From assembly GCF_000009625.1 (NCBI RefSeq), contig NC_002678.2, positions 1,364,001-1,428,000 on the forward strand: a DNA stretch of 64,000 bases, given 5' to 3'. The position numbers were made by a program, and so were the translations under genes. The stretch comes from Mesorhizobium japonicum MAFF 303099 (lineage in GTDB: Bacteria; Pseudomonadota; Alphaproteobacteria; Rhizobiales; Rhizobiaceae). The notes beneath the pieces are model-generated. The model was given only the letters and a program-made list of their open reading frames with translations, ran no database searches and had not been told where the DNA came from. Below, one piece after another: positions 7,515 through 16,577 of this stretch (position 1 is the stretch's first letter; every line of letters begins with the position of its first letter).

Positions 7515-9053
7515 TCACGGCTCGCCCTGTCCGATCGCTTCCTTGCGCCTGGCCACATAGGCCTCCAGCGCTTCGCGCACGACGATGTCCATTGCCGGCT
7601 CGACATAGTCTTCCAGCGCCTTTTTCCACAGCCGCGTCGCGCGCGCTGTTGCATCGAGGCTGCCGGCCTCCTGCCAGGCTTCAAAATTCTGCCAGTTGGA
7701 CAGCATCGGCTGGTAGAAGGCGGTGGCGTAGCGCTCGAGCGTGTGCGGCTCGCCGAAGAAATGGCCGCCCGTCGGCACCGCGCCCAACGCCTCGATGGCG
7801 AGTTCGGCCTCGTCGACCACGATCGGCCGCAGGAACTCCATCATGTGCTGGATCATCTCGACATCGATAATGAACTTTTCGAACGACGCCGTCAGCCCGC
7901 CCTCCTGCCAGCCGGCGGCGTGGTAGACGAGATTGCCATGGCCAAGCACCGCGCCCCACAGCGCCATCAGCGTCTCATAGGCGCCTTGCGCGTCCGCCGC
8001 GTTGGAGGCCGAGCCGGGCGTCGTCCGGTAGGGCAGCCCATAGCGCCGCGCCAATTGCCCGGATGCAATATTGGCCTTGGTATTTTCAGGTGTACCGAAG
8101 GCCGGCGCGCCGGACTTCATGTCGACATTGGAGGTGAAGGCGCCGTACATCACCGGCGCCGCCGGCCGCACCAGCTGCGTCAGCACCACGCCGAACAGCG
8201 CCTCGGCATTCTGCTGCGCCAAGGCACCCGCCAGCGTCACCGGGCTCATCGCCCCCATCAGCGTGAACGGCGTCACCGCCACCGACTGGCCGAACTCGGC
8301 CATGGTCATCAGCCCCTCGGCCATCATCTCATCGAAGCGGCGCGGCGAGTTGACCGAGATGATGGTGGCGATGCCCGGATCGTCGCGCATCTGGTCCAAC
8401 GTCAGGCCGCGCGCGATCGCCATCATCTCGATGCCGTCCAGCGCCCTGCCCCGGCCGATGGCCGAGACATGAAAGCTCTTGTCGGTCAGCGTCAGATTGG
8501 TGAAATAGGTGTCGAGATGGCGCGAATTGGCTGGAAGTTCGACAGGCGCGCAGACCTGGTTGCCCAGCATATGAACGCAGTTGAAATGCTGCGCCAGCCG
8601 GGTCAGGTCCGCATAGTCTCTGAGATTGCCGGCGCGGCGGCCACGCTCCATATCGTGCACATTGGGCGGGCCGGCGACGAGGGTGAAATTGATGGTGTTG
8701 CCACCAAGATGAATGGCGTTGGCCGGATTGCGCGGCGTCAGCGTATAGCTGGACCGGGTGGTCTTCAGTGCCTCGTCGACCATGCCGCGATCGAGGCGGA
8801 CATTGGCCGAGGCGTGATCAACCCTGGCACCCGCCTGCTCGAACAGCGACAGCGCCCGCGGACTCATCACCTCAATGCCGAAATTCTCCAAAATATGCAT
8901 CGAAGCCTGATGGATCGCCTCGATCTGGTCGGACGACAGCAACGCCATCGGCGGATAGGGATTGGTCACCCGCCTTTGCGGCAGCTGCGGGATGGGCGCT
9001 GGCCCCCGGTTGCTGGTGCGCTCGGCGCCGCGCTTGCGTCTTGGTTCGTTCAT
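7515..9053 (-). CDS. MttB-family (trimethylamine methyltransferase-like) protein, non-pyrrolysine
   Basis: 512 residues from ATG 9053; a longer reading from 9206 adds a low-complexity N-terminus and is less likely. The frame is open throughout with no internal amber codon, so this is a non-pyrrolysine MttB homolog. Recognisable stretches include IHQASMHILENFGIEVMSP, the Gly/Asn-rich region around NTINFTLVAGPPNVHD, and LVYHAAGWQEGGLTAS. Characterised non-Pyl relatives (for example MtgB) move a methyl group from glycine betaine to a corrinoid protein. No corrinoid protein gene is in this window, so the acceptor and substrate are open. It is the first gene of a pair with the dimethylglycine-dehydrogenase-like flavoprotein. 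No strong Shine-Dalgarno is seen at 9053. Confidence 0.8.
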   Translation of the reverse strand: MNEPRRKRGAERTSNRGPAPIPQLPQRRVTNPYPPMALLSSDQIEAIHQASMHILENFGIEVMSPRALSLFEQAGARVDHASANVRLDRGMVDEALKTTRSSYTLTPRNPANAIHLGGNTINFTLVAGPPNVHDMERGRRAGNLRDYADLTRLAQHFNCVHMLGNQVCAPVELPANSRHLDTYFTNLTLTDKSFHVSAIGRGRALDGIEMMAIARGLTLDQMRDDPGIATIISVNSPRRFDEMMAEGLMTMAEFGQSVAVTPFTLMGAMSPVTLAGALAQQNAEALFGVVLTQLVRPAAPVMYGAFTSNVDMKSGAPAFGTPENTKANIASGQLARRYGLPYRTTPGSASNAADAQGAYETLMALWGAVLGHGNLVYHAAGWQEGGLTASFEKFIIDVEMIQHMMEFLRPIVVDEAELAIEALGAVPTGGHFFGEPHTLERYATAFYQPMLSNWQNFEAWQEAGSLDATARATRLWKKALEDYVEPAMDIVVREALEAYVARRKEAIGQGEP

Positions 9054-9269
9054 GCCGGCATCAAAGCTTCGGCAAGGCGGGCAAGCTGTCAGAAATACGC
9101 CGTTTACGGGCGCGATTTTAGCCAAGGCGGCATTTCTGCAAAACGACTTTATAAAAAGCGACAGTAAGCGGCGGAATACTACTATGGCATTTTCTCGGAC
9201 GCTCATGCCGATGATGCGTTAACGGCGGCGGCAAGATTCCCTTTATGATTTCGGCCTATTGCTCACCCA

Positions 9270-9860
9270 ATGCGTAGGTCGAGTTTTAGTAAAATTGTAG
9301 CGGTTGGCGTGTTGCTGGCACTTTCGGCCTGCGCGACCGCGCCCAGCCACATCAACAATGTCTGTGCCGTCTTCGACCAGAATGACGGCTGGTTCGACAA
9401 TTGGCAGTCAGCGGCCGAACGCACGGAGCAGAGATACGGCGTGCCGGTCCCCGTGCTGATGGCGACGGTGCGCAAGGAATCCGGCTTCAAGAGCAATGCC
9501 CGGCCGCCGCGCACCAAGCTCCTCGGCTTCATTCCCTGGAAGCATGTCTCCTCGGCCACCGGCTTCTCGCAGGCGCTCGACGGCACCTGGTCGCAATATC
9601 AGCGCGAAACCGGCAACTGGGCGGCGCGGCGTACCAAATTCGCCGACGCCGTCGATTTTGTCGGCTGGTATCATTCCAAGACGGCAGACACCTACGGCGT
9701 CGCCCGCAACGACACCTACAATCTCTACCTCGCCTACTATCTCGGCTGGACCGCCTATGGCCGCGGCAATCGTGGCGACGCCGGCGTGCAGGGTTACGCG
9801 CGGGCCACCGACAAGATGGCGCGGGACTATGAGGCGCAGTTACGGCAGTGCGGAAGCTGA
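9270..9860 (+). CDS. lytic-transglycosylase-like lipoprotein (SLT fold)
   Basis: 196 residues. The signal sequence ends in a lipobox LSAC (Cys21), so the protein should be lipid-anchored. ATVRKESGF contains the ES pair of SLT-type lytic transglycosylases (candidate catalytic Glu70), followed by GFSQALDGTWSQYQ and a YLAYYLGWTAYGRG segment, in family order. Such enzymes cleave peptidoglycan between MurNAc and GlcNAc. It is shorter than Slt70/MltC but of a size seen for alphaproteobacterial SLT lipoproteins. It is convergent with the ABC ATPase gene, only 12 nt apart. Confidence 0.8.
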   Translation: MRRSSFSKIVAVGVLLALSACATAPSHINNVCAVFDQNDGWFDNWQSAAERTEQRYGVPVPVLMATVRKESGFKSNARPPRTKLLGFIPWKHVSSATGFSQALDGTWSQYQRETGNWAARRTKFADAVDFVGWYHSKTADTYGVARNDTYNLYLAYYLGWTAYGRGNRGDAGVQGYARATDKMARDYEAQLRQCGS

Positions 9861-9872
9861 CACTCAGCCCCG

Positions 9873-12194
9873 TTAGTGCCGCCTTGTCGTATCTTTCGGC
9901 TTTGAGACACCGGTTTCGGAAGTCTCGTCGCGGACTTCGTGGCGACGGGCTCGCAAGACGGCGTCCGTGTCCTCGACAGCCTTTCCGGTCGCATCGGCCT
10001 CCGCATTGGCGTTTTTGCCGCTCGGGCGCGCCGGCGGCGAACCGGCAAAGCCTGGCCCCGTGCCATGTGGCGCATCGTCCGGCACGCCTTCATGCGCGGC
10101 ATGTTCCTTGTCGAACTTGATCACCGGCTCCATCTTGGCCAGCACGTCGTCGGCCAACCAGCACAGGCTCATATGGCCGTCGCCCAGATGCTTGACCGGC
10201 GGCACCTTGGTCTCGCACAGATTGTCCGGCACCAGTTTCTTGTAGCCGCAGCGCGTCTGGAACGGGCAGCCGGTTGGCGGGTTCATCGCCGAGGGAATGT
10301 CGCCCTCCAGCACGATGTGCCGCTTGACCACGCTGGTATCGGCGATCGGGATCGCTGACAAAAGCGCCTCGGTATAGGGGTGGTAGGGCGGCGCGAAGAT
10401 CTGATCGGTCGTGCCTTGCTCGACGATATAGCCGAGATACATGACGACGACGCGGTCGGCGATGTAGCGCACCACCGACAGATCGTGGCTGATGAACAGC
10501 ATCGTCGTCTTGTTCTTGCGCTGGATGTCCATCAACAGTTCGGTCACCGCCGCCTGCACCGACACGTCGAGTGCCGAGACCGGCTCGTCCGCCACCACCA
10601 CCTTGGCGTCGCCGGCAAAGGCGCGCGCCACGCCGATACGCTGCTTCTGGCCACCCGACAGCTGGCGCGGCTTGCGCGTCTCGAAGGCGCGCGGCAGCTT
10701 CACCAGGTCGAGCAGTTCCAGCATGCGCTTGCGCCGGTCGGCAACCGTCTTGCCGACATTGAATTTCTCCAGCGTGCGGATGATCTGCGAGCCGACCGAA
10801 TGGCTGGGGTTTAGCGTATCGAACGGGTTCTGGAACACCATCTGGATCGACGACACGGTTTCGACACTGCGGCTCTCGATGCCGGTCGACTGGATCTGCT
10901 TGTTGCCCAGCGTCACCGTGCCGGCACTTGCAGTCTCCAGCCCGAGCAGCACCTTGGCCAGCGTCGACTTTCCGCAGCCGGATTCGCCGACGATGGCGAC
11001 GGTTTCGGATTCGCGCGCCATGAAGGAGATCGTCTCGTTGGCCTTGACGACGCGGCCTTCGCTCGAGCCGAACACCTCGCTGCCGCCGACCTTATAGTAT
11101 TTCCTGAGATCCTCGATCTTGAGCACCGGCGCGCCAGGCACGACGCGCTCATTGACCTTCTTGGCGCCGGGCGGCAGCGCCTCCCAGTCGATCTCGTTGA
11201 AGCGCACGCAGCGTGAGAAATGGCCTTCGTGGCCGGCGACCTCGACCATCGGGATTTCCGCGGCGTTGCAGACGCCCTCGACGAAATGGTGGCAGCGCGG
11301 GCCGAAATTGCAGCCCTTCGGCCGCTCATGCGGCAGCGGCAACTGCCCGGGGATGGAGATCAGCGGCCGTGAATTCTTGTCGGCGCCCGGCAGCGGGATC
11401 GAGCGGAACAGCCCTTGCGTATAGGGATGGCGCATCCGGTCGAACACGTCCTTGATCTTGCCGGTCTCCACCGCCTCGCCCGAATACATCACGGTGATGC
11501 GGTCACAGGTTTCGAGGATAAGGCCGAGATTGTGCGACACGAAGATCATCGACGTACCGAACTTCTCGCCCAGCCCCTTGACCAGTTCGACGATGCCGGC
11601 TTCCACCGTCACGTCGAGCGCCGTCGTCGGCTCGTCGAGCAGAAGCAGCGCCGGCTTCGACAGCAGCGCCATGGCAATGACGATGCGCTGCTGCTGGCCG
11701 CCGGAGAGCTGGTGCGGATAAGAGCGCATCATGCGCTCGGGATCGGGCAGCTTGACCGCGCGCACCATTTCGAGGGAGCGTTTGTAGGCCTCTTCCTTCG
11801 ACACCTTGTCGTGGATCAGCGGCACTTCCATCAACTGCTGGCCGACCTTCATCGCCGGATTGAGGCTGGCCATCGGCTCCTGGTAGATCATCGCGATCTT
11901 GTTGCCGCGGATGGCGCGCAGCTCCTCCTCGGAGAGCTCGCCCATGTCCTTGCCCTGGAACTTGATCCTGCCGCCGACGATCTTGCCGATGTTGGAGAGG
12001 TCTCGCATGATGCCGAGCGACACGGTCGACTTGCCGCAGCCGGATTCGCCGACGATGCCCATCGCTTCGCCGGGCATGACCGTGCAGGAAAAATCCATGA
12101 CCGCCGGTATTTCACCCTTGCGGGTGAAGAAGGAGATCGACAGGTTTTCGATCTCGATGATCGGCTCTGCGGGATTTCGAACTGCCTCGTTCAT
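9873..12194 (-). CDS. peptide-type ABC transporter, fused double ATP-binding protein
   Basis: 773 residues from ATG 12194, preceded by a GGAG ribosome binding site; a start at 12242 would add 16 unlikely residues. Two complete OppD/OppF-type nucleotide-binding domains are fused. The first has GESGCGKSTVS, LSGGQQQR and LLLDEPTTALD; the second GESGCGKSTLA, LSGGQKQR and VVADEPVSALD. Each domain ends in the cysteine-containing oligopeptide-transporter C-terminal motif (CNFGPRCHHFVEGVC and CPFQTRCGYKKLVPDNLC). A hydrophilic tail of about 50 residues is not part of the domain. It powers the adjacent permeases and is the last gene of the operon. Confidence 0.92.
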   Translation of the reverse strand: MNEAVRNPAEPIIEIENLSISFFTRKGEIPAVMDFSCTVMPGEAMGIVGESGCGKSTVSLGIMRDLSNIGKIVGGRIKFQGKDMGELSEEELRAIRGNKIAMIYQEPMASLNPAMKVGQQLMEVPLIHDKVSKEEAYKRSLEMVRAVKLPDPERMMRSYPHQLSGGQQQRIVIAMALLSKPALLLLDEPTTALDVTVEAGIVELVKGLGEKFGTSMIFVSHNLGLILETCDRITVMYSGEAVETGKIKDVFDRMRHPYTQGLFRSIPLPGADKNSRPLISIPGQLPLPHERPKGCNFGPRCHHFVEGVCNAAEIPMVEVAGHEGHFSRCVRFNEIDWEALPPGAKKVNERVVPGAPVLKIEDLRKYYKVGGSEVFGSSEGRVVKANETISFMARESETVAIVGESGCGKSTLAKVLLGLETASAGTVTLGNKQIQSTGIESRSVETVSSIQMVFQNPFDTLNPSHSVGSQIIRTLEKFNVGKTVADRRKRMLELLDLVKLPRAFETRKPRQLSGGQKQRIGVARAFAGDAKVVVADEPVSALDVSVQAAVTELLMDIQRKNKTTMLFISHDLSVVRYIADRVVVMYLGYIVEQGTTDQIFAPPYHPYTEALLSAIPIADTSVVKRHIVLEGDIPSAMNPPTGCPFQTRCGYKKLVPDNLCETKVPPVKHLGDGHMSLCWLADDVLAKMEPVIKFDKEHAAHEGVPDDAPHGTGPGFAGSPPARPSGKNANAEADATGKAVEDTDAVLRARRHEVRDETSETGVSKPKDTTRRH

Positions 12195-12242
12195 GGGTCG
12201 CTCCAATCCAAATTCTACCAGATGCGGGCCGGAGCCCGTCAA

Positions 12243-13400
12243 TCAGTCTTTCATCGATTGCTCACGCAGCGAGTCGGCCAAGAGATTGAGCCCCAGCACG
12301 AACGACATCAGCGCGATCGTCGGCGGCAACGCCGGATGGATGAAGGAGCGCAGCAGCCGGCTGGCGTCCTTGATCGCCGTGCCCCAGTCGGGGCTTTCCG
12401 GTGCCAGGCCGAGGCCGAAATAGCCGAGCGTGCCGAGCAGGATCGTTGTGTAGCCGATGCGCAGGCAGGCATCGACGATCAGCGGTCCGCGTGCATTGGG
12501 CAGGATTTCCCACAGCATGATGTACCAGGGTGATTCACCGCGCGTCTGCGCCGCCGCCACATAGTCGCGCGTCTTGATGTCCATCACCAAGCCGCGCACG
12601 ATGCGGAACACGCCCGGGCTGGAGGCAAACACCACGGCCACGAAGATGTTGAGCTGGTTGGGATCGATGTGGACGATGTGCAGCGGGTCCCTGTCGAAGA
12701 CAAGGCCGAGATAGATCCAGCCGCCTATGATCAGCGTCAGGCCGAGCAGGATGTACAGCCGATCTGGCCGGTTTTTGTAGCGCGTCCAGAACAGCACGCT
12801 GAAGAAGATGATCGGAAACAGGAAGAACACGCCGGCCATGGCATAGGGGATCGGCGTGTCCATGATGCCCGGCGTCACCAAGAGGTAGAACAGCAGGATC
12901 ACCGGGAAGGCCAGCACAAGGTTGGCCAGGAACGACAGCACGGTATCGATCTTGCCGCCGTAATAGCCGGCAGGCAGGCCTAGCGTGATGCCGACCATCA
13001 GCGCGAAGCCGGTCGCCGCCGGCGCGATGATCAGCACGATCTGGCTGCCATAGACCATGCGTGAAAACACGTCGCGTGCCAGCTTGTCGCCACCGAACAG
13101 ATAGACAAGCCCTGATTGCGGCTCGATGGCGCCGGGCAGCATGTCCTTCATCACCGGGACCTGTGCCAGCGGATCGAAAGGCGAGATGGTCGATGCGAAG
13201 ATCGCCGTGAACAGCCAGAACAGGCAGATGCCGACGCCGACGATGCCGACCCCGCTGTCGAACAGCTGCCCGTAGAGCGCCAGCTTCTTCTTGTAGGCGA
13301 AGCTCGCCCCCATGACGATGATGAGCGCGATCCAGACCGGCCAGAAGCGCGACAGCACTTCGAGAATGACGGTGAAGGCACTGATATATTGGACCTGCAT
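12243..13400 (-). CDS. peptide-type ABC transporter permease, DppC/OppC-like
   Basis: 385 residues, longer than the usual 280-300 because of extra hydrophobic segments (a central LYILLGLTLIIGGWIYLG insert and an extended N-terminus). The BPD_transp_1 core is visible: SRMVYGSQIVLIIAPAATG, the coupling region RDYVAAAQTRGESPWYIML with LPNARGPLIVD, and a C-terminal LRSFIHPALPPTIALMSF. It forms the translocation pore with the DppB-like partner encoded 12 nt upstream. The long form is found in some rhizobial peptide importers but its purpose is unknown to me. Confidence 0.88.
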   Translation of the reverse strand: MQVQYISAFTVILEVLSRFWPVWIALIIVMGASFAYKKKLALYGQLFDSGVGIVGVGICLFWLFTAIFASTISPFDPLAQVPVMKDMLPGAIEPQSGLVYLFGGDKLARDVFSRMVYGSQIVLIIAPAATGFALMVGITLGLPAGYYGGKIDTVLSFLANLVLAFPVILLFYLLVTPGIMDTPIPYAMAGVFFLFPIIFFSVLFWTRYKNRPDRLYILLGLTLIIGGWIYLGLVFDRDPLHIVHIDPNQLNIFVAVVFASSPGVFRIVRGLVMDIKTRDYVAAAQTRGESPWYIMLWEILPNARGPLIVDACLRIGYTTILLGTLGYFGLGLAPESPDWGTAIKDASRLLRSFIHPALPPTIALMSFVLGLNLLADSLREQSMKD

Positions 13401-13412
13401 CCGCTTCGCCCC

Positions 13413-14447
13413 CTACTGAACTCTGATACGCGGATTGAGAAACGCGTAGCCGACATCGGAAATGAGCTGTGTGATCAAGACGATGAACACCGAGACCAGC
13501 GAGCAGCCAAGCAAAAGGTCGATGTCGTTGTTGCCGGCGGCCTCGACCAGCGTGTAGCCGAAGCCCTGGTAGCGGAACATCACCTCGACGATGACGACGC
13601 CGGTGAGCAGCCAGGGAAATTGCAGCATGATGACGGTGAACGGTGCGATCAGCGCGTTGCGCAGCGCATGTTTCACCACCACGCCGCCGAAGGAGAGGCC
13701 CTTCAGCCGGGCGGTGCGGATATATTGCTGCGTCATCACCTCGACCATCGAGGCGCGTGTCATGCGGGCGATGTAGCCGATGCCGTAGATCGCCAACGTC
13801 ATCACCGGCAGGGTGAAATTGTAGAAGGTGATGCCCTGGCTTGCCGACGCGGCCGAACCGTTCAGCCAGCCGAGCCATGAGGCGAAGATGACGGTGAAGA
13901 TGACGCCCGACACATATTCGGGCGTCGCCGTCGAGGCGATCGAGGCGACCGAAAGCACCCGGTCGGTTCGCGACCCCTCGCGCATGCCGGCCAGGATGCC
14001 GATCAAGAGCGATACCGGCACCATCACCGCCAACACACAGAACATCAGGATGCCAGTGGCGCCAAGTGCGGGAAACAATTTCGAGGCGACCGTTGTCTTG
14101 AACTTGGTCGAGCAGCCGAAATCGCCTTCGACGACGCCGGCGAAGGTCGGCACGACCGGGTCATTGCAGAACGAGAAACGCTGCGCCGGCTTGCCGGTCG
14201 CCGGGTCGGTCACCGGCTGCTTTGGCATGACGCCCAGCCACTGCCCGTAGCGGACAAAGAAGTTCTGCCGGTAGCCATGATTGACCAGCCAGCTCTCGAG
14301 CTGCTCGGCCGACGTGTGCATTTCGGTCTGGCTGATCGCCAGCTTCTTCAGATTGGGTTCAAGGTTGATCAGGAAAAAGACGATCATAGTCAGGCACAGC
14401 ATCGTCAGTGCCATGGTGCCAAGACGCCTGATAACGAAGGAAAGCAT
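13413..14447 (-). CDS. peptide-type ABC transporter permease, DppB/OppB-like
   Basis: 344 residues. The N-terminal transmembrane segment (LGTMALTMLCLTMIVFFLI) and a periplasmic loop (about residues 60-120) are typical of DppB. The coupling motif region is MVEVMTQQYIRTARLKGLS followed by HALRNALIAPFTVI, and the C-terminus is VFIVLITQLISDVGYAFLNP with the usual NPRIR tail. It pairs with the DppC-like permease. The loop carries two cysteines (FCNDP and FGCSTKF). It lies 222 nt downstream of the binding-protein gene, separated by a hairpin. Confidence 0.9.
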   Translation of the reverse strand: MLSFVIRRLGTMALTMLCLTMIVFFLINLEPNLKKLAISQTEMHTSAEQLESWLVNHGYRQNFFVRYGQWLGVMPKQPVTDPATGKPAQRFSFCNDPVVPTFAGVVEGDFGCSTKFKTTVASKLFPALGATGILMFCVLAVMVPVSLLIGILAGMREGSRTDRVLSVASIASTATPEYVSGVIFTVIFASWLGWLNGSAASASQGITFYNFTLPVMTLAIYGIGYIARMTRASMVEVMTQQYIRTARLKGLSFGGVVVKHALRNALIAPFTVIMLQFPWLLTGVVIVEVMFRYQGFGYTLVEAAGNNDIDLLLGCSLVSVFIVLITQLISDVGYAFLNPRIRVQ

Positions 14448-14633
14448 GGCGGCCCCCTGCCGGTCTGGTTGGGGTTGGAGCCCGTTGAAAAGTCACCTCA
14501 GCCGCGACGGCGGAACTGGCTGTCAAACAGGCCCTCGGATGCAATCAACCCAGTTTATTGCACGACCTTGCCAGAGGAGTCCGCAACTTTTGCTGCGCCG
14601 ACTTCTGGTTTTGGAATCATGCAGAGAGGGAGA

Positions 14634-14652
14634 AAGGGGCGAACTGCCCCTT
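14634..14652. terminator. intercistronic hairpin between binding protein and permease genes
   Basis: A perfect 7-bp stem AAGGGGC / GCCCCTT with a 5-nt loop lies about 20 nt past the binding-protein stop (minus-strand transcription). In ABC operons such hairpins commonly stabilise the abundant binding-protein transcript or partly terminate it. Confidence 0.45.
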
Positions 14653-14669
14653 CCTCCTGCTTGGCCTGA

Positions 14670-16325
14670 TCACGCCTGGTCGAGCCAGATCTTGCCGTAG
14701 TCGCGCTCGAAGGTCGGATGCATCTTGTAGTTTTGCACCGCCTTGACCGAGTGGCTGTAGAGCTTGCGCCAGTAAGGTTGGATGATGATGCCGGAATCCT
14801 GCAGGATCTGCTCGATGTCCTTCATCATTTCCTTGCGCTTGGCCGCGTCGGAAACCGCAAGCGCGGCGTTCAGCTTGGCATCCCAGTCTGGGTTCGACCA
14901 GGCACACTCGTTCCAGGCCTCACCGGTGCGGTAGGCCAGCGCCAGAACCTGAACGCCGAGCGGACGCATGTTCCAGTTCGTCATCGACAGCGGATACTTC
15001 AGCCAGTCGTTCCAGAACGTCGAGCCCGGCAGCACGGTGCGCTTCACCTTGATACCTGCGTCGCGCAGCTGGGCGGCGATCGCGTCGCCGGTGTTCTTGT
15101 GCCAGTCCTCGTCGACGGTGATCAGTTCATGCTCGAAATCGGCCTGACCGGCTTCCGCCATCAGCGCCTTCGCCTTGGCCGGATCGCGGGTAAGCTTGGG
15201 CAGCTCGTAATATTCCGGATGGATCGAGCAGACATGGTGGTTCTCGGCGACCGAGCCGGCATTGCCGTAGCCGAGCTGGAGCACGACATTGTTGTCGACG
15301 CCGAGTTGCAGCGCCTTGCGCACCTTCTCGTTGTCGTAAGGCTTGTGGGTGACGTTGGTGCGGCAGACGATAGTCGAGGCGGTGACGACTTCGGACTTGA
15401 CCAGGTCCATCTTGTCGAGGATCGACACATAGTCGGCCGACGTTTCGAAATTGGTATGCACTTCGCCGGCCTCGAAAGCGCTGACCATGGCGGCCGGATC
15501 GGTGCCGTAGTCGATGAACTCGATGCCGTCGAGATAGACGTCGCCGTCCCACCACTTGTTGTCGGCGCGGCGCTTGTAGACCACTTTCTGGCCGACATCG
15601 TAGGAGACGAGCTCGAACGGACCGGTGCCGATCGGGCAGGCCTTGAAGTCGCCGCCCTTTTCGTCGAAGGACTTGTGGACGATGAGCGCCACATAGTCGC
15701 AAATCCCGGGAATGATCGAGATGTCGGGCTTGGTGAGCGACAGCTTGACGGTCATGTCGTCGACCTTGGTGACCGCGCCTTCACGCAGCTTGCCGGTCTT
15801 GTCGTCGAACAGCGTGCCAAGACGGCCGGGCATGGAATTGCCTTCAGCGGCCTTCTCGCCCCAGCGGTTGAAGTTGTGCACCACGTCGTCGGCAGTGAAA
15901 GCATCGCCATTGTGCCAGGTCACGCCCTTGCGCACATGCAGCACGTACTGGGTGGCATCGTCGTTGACGTCCCAAGACTCAAGCAGATAGGGGCGGAACG
16001 TGTATTCGGTGGTGTATTTGACCAACGGCTCGAGCGCCTGGCGCTCGGCATTGGCGATTTCCGACCAGTCGGACTTGCGCGGGTCCTTCGGATCCTTGAT
16101 CCACTGGGCGACCTTCAGGATGCCGCCCTTCTTGGGGGCATCTTCGGCTCTTGCCTCGGTCGGCGCCGCAAGGCCGAGCAGGCCGTAAGCCATCGCCGTC
16201 GACGCGCCGAAGACGCTGGCGAGCGCCAGGAATTCGCGGCGATCGACCTTACCTGCCTTGGCTTCTTCGGCCATGGCCAGGATGTGATCCGGAACGCGAT
16301 CGCCATTACTCTTGTAGATTGTCAT
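14670..16325 (-). CDS. peptide-type ABC transporter periplasmic binding protein (SBP_bac_5), Tat signal
   Basis: 551 residues. The N-terminus has a twin-arginine motif in [11 protein letters not shown] followed by a hydrophobic stretch and an ARA site before EDAPKKGG, so export by Tat is likely. The family core is visible: [40 protein letters not shown], and [14 protein letters not shown]. Family 5 binding proteins deliver peptides, nickel, opines or other solutes to DppBC-type permeases; the ligand here cannot be told. ATG 16325 follows a GGGAGTTAGTC ribosome binding site. It is the first gene of the importer operon. Confidence 0.9.
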   Translation of the reverse strand: MTIYKSNGDRVPDHILAMAEEAKAGKVDRREFLALASVFGASTAMAYGLLGLAAPTEARAEDAPKKGGILKVAQWIKDPKDPRKSDWSEIANAERQALEPLVKYTTEYTFRPYLLESWDVNDDATQYVLHVRKGVTWHNGDAFTADDVVHNFNRWGEKAAEGNSMPGRLGTLFDDKTGKLREGAVTKVDDMTVKLSLTKPDISIIPGICDYVALIVHKSFDEKGGDFKACPIGTGPFELVSYDVGQKVVYKRRADNKWWDGDVYLDGIEFIDYGTDPAAMVSAFEAGEVHTNFETSADYVSILDKMDLVKSEVVTASTIVCRTNVTHKPYDNEKVRKALQLGVDNNVVLQLGYGNAGSVAENHHVCSIHPEYYELPKLTRDPAKAKALMAEAGQADFEHELITVDEDWHKNTGDAIAAQLRDAGIKVKRTVLPGSTFWNDWLKYPLSMTNWNMRPLGVQVLALAYRTGEAWNECAWSNPDWDAKLNAALAVSDAAKRKEMMKDIEQILQDSGIIIQPYWRKLYSHSVKAVQNYKMHPTFERDYGKIWLDQA

Positions 16326-16577
16326 GACTAACTCCCATTGTTGGCTTTCCGCCGATTAACATTCCGCATCCAGGCCGTGATGTCAAAGACGGCTTGGATT
16401 GGGAACATGTTGGCGAATGTGCAACTTTGAAAAGGGAGCGGTACGCGTGATAGCGACAGTCTTGACGCAAAATTGCTAGTGCGCCCAGATTTCGCCAAAA
16501 TCTCCTCAGGGGGATTAAACTGAACCATTGGCACGGGTTACGACAGCGCCAGTCCCGGCCATGGTGAGGGCCAGGCC

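Noticed and set aside
7515..9053. Pyrrolysine-containing trimethylamine methyltransferase
   Set aside because: No in-frame amber codon interrupts the gene, and no pylTSBCD genes are nearby.
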